Positions 6,680 through 7,693 of a stretch of 7,693 nt of DNA are shown here, piece after piece. The notes under the pieces were generated by a model, which was not told the origin of the DNA, made no database searches, and saw nothing but the letters and a program-made list of their open reading frames with translations. The number at the start of each line of letters is the position of its first letter. The stretch's first letter is position 1. A program made the translations under genes and the position numbers. Source of the stretch: Actinomycetota bacterium (GTDB lineage Bacteria; Actinomycetota; Acidimicrobiia; Acidimicrobiales; Ilumatobacteraceae). The stretch covers positions 1 to 7,693 of the forward strand of contig WLSJ01000084.1 in the NCBI GenBank assembly GCA_009705865.1, written 5' to 3'.

Positions 6680-7420
6680 TTAGTTTCCGAGGCTCTTCAT
6701 GAGGTCAAGAACGCGAGCAGCTGTGGGCTCTGTCATTTCATTGACAACATGGCCGTCGGCCAAGAAGATGATGCGGTCTGCGTAGGCAGCGGCAACGGGA
6801 TCATGGGTCACCATCACAATTGTTTGACCAAGATCATCAACTGCTTTACGCATGAATGTCAAAATTTCAGCACCAGTAATGGAGTCAAGGTTTCCCGTTG
6901 GTTCGTCAGCAAAAATAATGCGAGGTTGTGATGCAAGTGCGCGAGCAACAGCAACACGCTGTTGCTGTCCGCCAGATAATTCACTGGGGCGATGGGTGAG
7001 CCGGTCTTGCAAGTGCACAGTGCCAATTACTTTTTGAATCCACGCTTCGTCGCCTTTGTTGTTTCCCAACATGAGCGGCAGACGAATGTTTTCATTTGCA
7101 GTAAGAGTCGGAACAAGATTGAACGACTGGAATACAAAACCAATCTTTTCGCGACGTAGTTCAGTGAGTTCTTTGTCCTTCATGGTGGACAAGTCAGTGC
7201 CGTCAATGATTGCTGAGCCAGACGACAATTCGTCAAGGCCTGCAATGCAATGCATCAGTGTTGATTTGCCTGAACCACTGGGGCCCATGATTGCTGTGAA
7301 TTGTCCTTCGTAGAAGTCAACTGAAACGTCACGAAGTGCATATACGGCGTCCTCGCCGGAGCCGTATACCTTCGTTGCAGAGATGGCGGAAGCAGCGATT
7401 GTCGATGTCTGGGGGGTCAT
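6680..7420 (-). CDS. MacB/LolD-type ABC transporter ATP-binding protein
   Basis: Cytoplasmic motor subunit (246 residues) that powers the FtsX-like permease encoded right after it. All nucleotide-binding motifs are present: A-loop Tyr19, Walker A G-P-S-G-S-G-K-S-T (46-54), Q-loop Gln98 in F-V-F-Q-S-F-N-L-V, signature L-S-G-G-Q (148-152), Walker B I-I-F-A-D-E-P with Glu173, D-loop N-L-D-S and H-loop His206. The F-Q-S-F-N-L-V-P-T-L-T-A-x-E-N and D-E-P-T-G-N-L-D strings are hallmarks of the LolD/MacB/FtsE subgroup, in agreement with the partner. The ATG at 7420 is preferred because it lies 6 nt after a TAACAT box. An upstream ATG (7428-7426) is inside that box and reaches a stop after three codons. 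Stop and permease start are 3 nt apart, implying co-transcription. Catalytically intact. Confidence 0.96.
   Translation of the reverse strand: MTPQTSTIAASAISATKVYGSGEDAVYALRDVSVDFYEGQFTAIMGPSGSGKSTLMHCIAGLDELSSGSAIIDGTDLSTMKDKELTELRREKIGFVFQSFNLVPTLTANENIRLPLMLGNNKGDEAWIQKVIGTVHLQDRLTHRPSELSGGQQQRVAVARALASQPRIIFADEPTGNLDSITGAEILTFMRKAVDDLGQTIVMVTHDPVAAAYADRIIFLADGHVVNEMTEPTAARVLDLMKSLGN
6685..6688 (-). promoter_or_regulatory. Weak ribosome binding site (GGAA) for the permease
   Basis: On the minus strand GGAA is followed by 8 nt and then the permease ATG at 6676, inside the last codons of the ATPase gene. No TANNNT hexamer occupies the leaderless position here, in contrast to the first gene of the operon. 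That fits an internal operon gene translated from a longer mRNA. Confidence 0.4.
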
Positions 7421-7426
7421 TTCCCC

Positions 7427-7432
7427 ATGTTA
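7427..7432 (-). promoter_or_regulatory. Candidate -10 box (TAACAT) for the ABC operon, leaderless spacing
   Basis: Read on the minus strand, TAACAT fits TANNNT and is separated by exactly 6 nt (GGGGAA) from the ATPase ATG, so RNA would start at the A of the start codon. The purine run GGGGAA abuts the ATG and is too close to act as a normal Shine-Dalgarno. An imperfect inverted repeat (7433-7451) lies directly upstream. No convincing -35 is visible. This would let the operon be transcribed independently of the peroxiredoxin gene 23 nt upstream. Confidence 0.55.
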
Positions 7433-7443
7433 CTAAGCGATAT

Positions 7444-7693
7444 TTACTTAGGTTGTGCAAGAACGCGAAGATATGGCTTCACGGTCTTCCAACCCTGTGG
7501 GAACAGTGTTTTTGCATCTTCATCAGAAACTGCAGCACCAATAATGACGTCACCGCCGTTTACCCAGTTAGCAGGAGTTGCCACTTTGAATTTGGCTGTC
7601 AATTGCAATGAGTCAATAACGCGAAGAATCTCGTCGAAGTTACGGCCAGTAGATGCTGGGTAAGTGAGTGACAACTTGATCTTCTTGTCTGGC
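7444..7693 (-). CDS. 1-Cys peroxiredoxin (Prx6/AhpC-TSA family), C-terminal part only
   Basis: The C-terminal 82 residues of a thiol peroxidase that reduces hydrogen peroxide and organic peroxides. The frame stays open to the window edge, so the start and the peroxidatic cysteine lie outside; the TTG at 7674 is an internal Leu codon. The visible part begins P-D-K-K-I-K-L-S-L-T-Y-P and contains S-T-G-R-N-F-D-E-I-L-R-V-I-D-S-L-Q-L, typical of Prx6-type enzymes. It continues with A-T-P-A-N-W, V-S-D-E-D-A-K-x-L-F-P-Q-G-W and the ending T-V-K-P-Y-L-R, which form the 1-Cys Prx C-terminal dimerisation domain. No cysteine occurs in this part, consistent with a 1-Cys mechanism, although most of the protein is unseen. 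It is in the same direction as the ABC operon and ends 23 nt before it. Confidence 0.93.
   Translation of the reverse strand, partial: PDKKIKLSLTYPASTGRNFDEILRVIDSLQLTAKFKVATPANWVNGGDVIIGAAVSDEDAKTLFPQGWKTVKPYLRVLAQPK

Noticed and set aside
7417..7428. Three-codon upstream ORF (ATG GGG AAA TGA, minus strand) whose stop overlaps the ATPase ATG
   Set aside because: The upstream ATG lies inside a well-placed TAACAT box. If that promoter is used, the ATG would not be on the mRNA, so a translational uORF is less likely than a leaderless start.
1..7693. Search for mobile elements, CRISPR repeats, tRNA or rRNA genes, toxin-antitoxin or defence genes
   Set aside because: No transposase or integrase, regularly spaced repeats, attachment-site duplication or RNA gene signature was seen; all sizeable regions are accounted for by conserved housekeeping genes.

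Overview
The window reads as ordinary chromosomal DNA of an actinobacterium. The evidence is a DUF4916-type NUDIX-like protein, a Nei-type glycosylase beginning P-E-G-D, a probable F420-class flavin/deazaflavin enzyme, and TANNNT -10 boxes placed so that transcripts would start at or next to the start codon (leaderless mRNA, common in Actinomycetota). Base composition looks close to half G+C, low for the phylum. It would fit a planktonic lineage of Acidimicrobiia or Nanopelagicales, but that placement is inference.

Left part, plus strand: the 3' part of a phosphate-binding protein gene (pstS-like, 1-792) ends in a strong rho-independent terminator (817-849). Three plus-strand genes follow: a succinate-semialdehyde dehydrogenase-like enzyme (874-2253), a NUDIX-like protein with a degenerate Nudix box (2297-2836) and an Fpg/Nei DNA glycosylase with an unusual C-terminal tail (2851-3747). 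Each has a -10-like hexamer 6-7 nt before its start codon and no good Shine-Dalgarno sequence, so they may be transcribed separately despite close packing.

Right part, minus strand, read from right to left: the 3' end of a Prx6-type 1-Cys peroxiredoxin gene (7693-7444, cut by the window edge), a MacB/LolD-type ABC ATPase (7420-6680), its 10-helix FtsX-like permease (6676-4139) and a small PPOX-fold, probably F420-dependent, protein (4136-3750). The last three are separated by only 3 and 2 nt and should form one operon, with a promoter candidate (TAACAT) directly before the ATPase start. This operon meets the glycosylase gene tail to tail, with 2 nt between the stop codons.

Taken together these are housekeeping functions: phosphate uptake, semialdehyde oxidation, base-excision repair, peroxide removal and an envelope-type exporter. 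I see no phage, transposon, CRISPR, toxin-antitoxin or biosynthetic cluster signature, no tRNA or rRNA, and no gene-free stretch over 300 bases. I do not find a clearly new system. The points most worth checking are the run of leaderless promoters, the F420-type protein locked into an exporter operon, and altered functional residues in the NUDIX-like protein, the glycosylase and the dehydrogenase.
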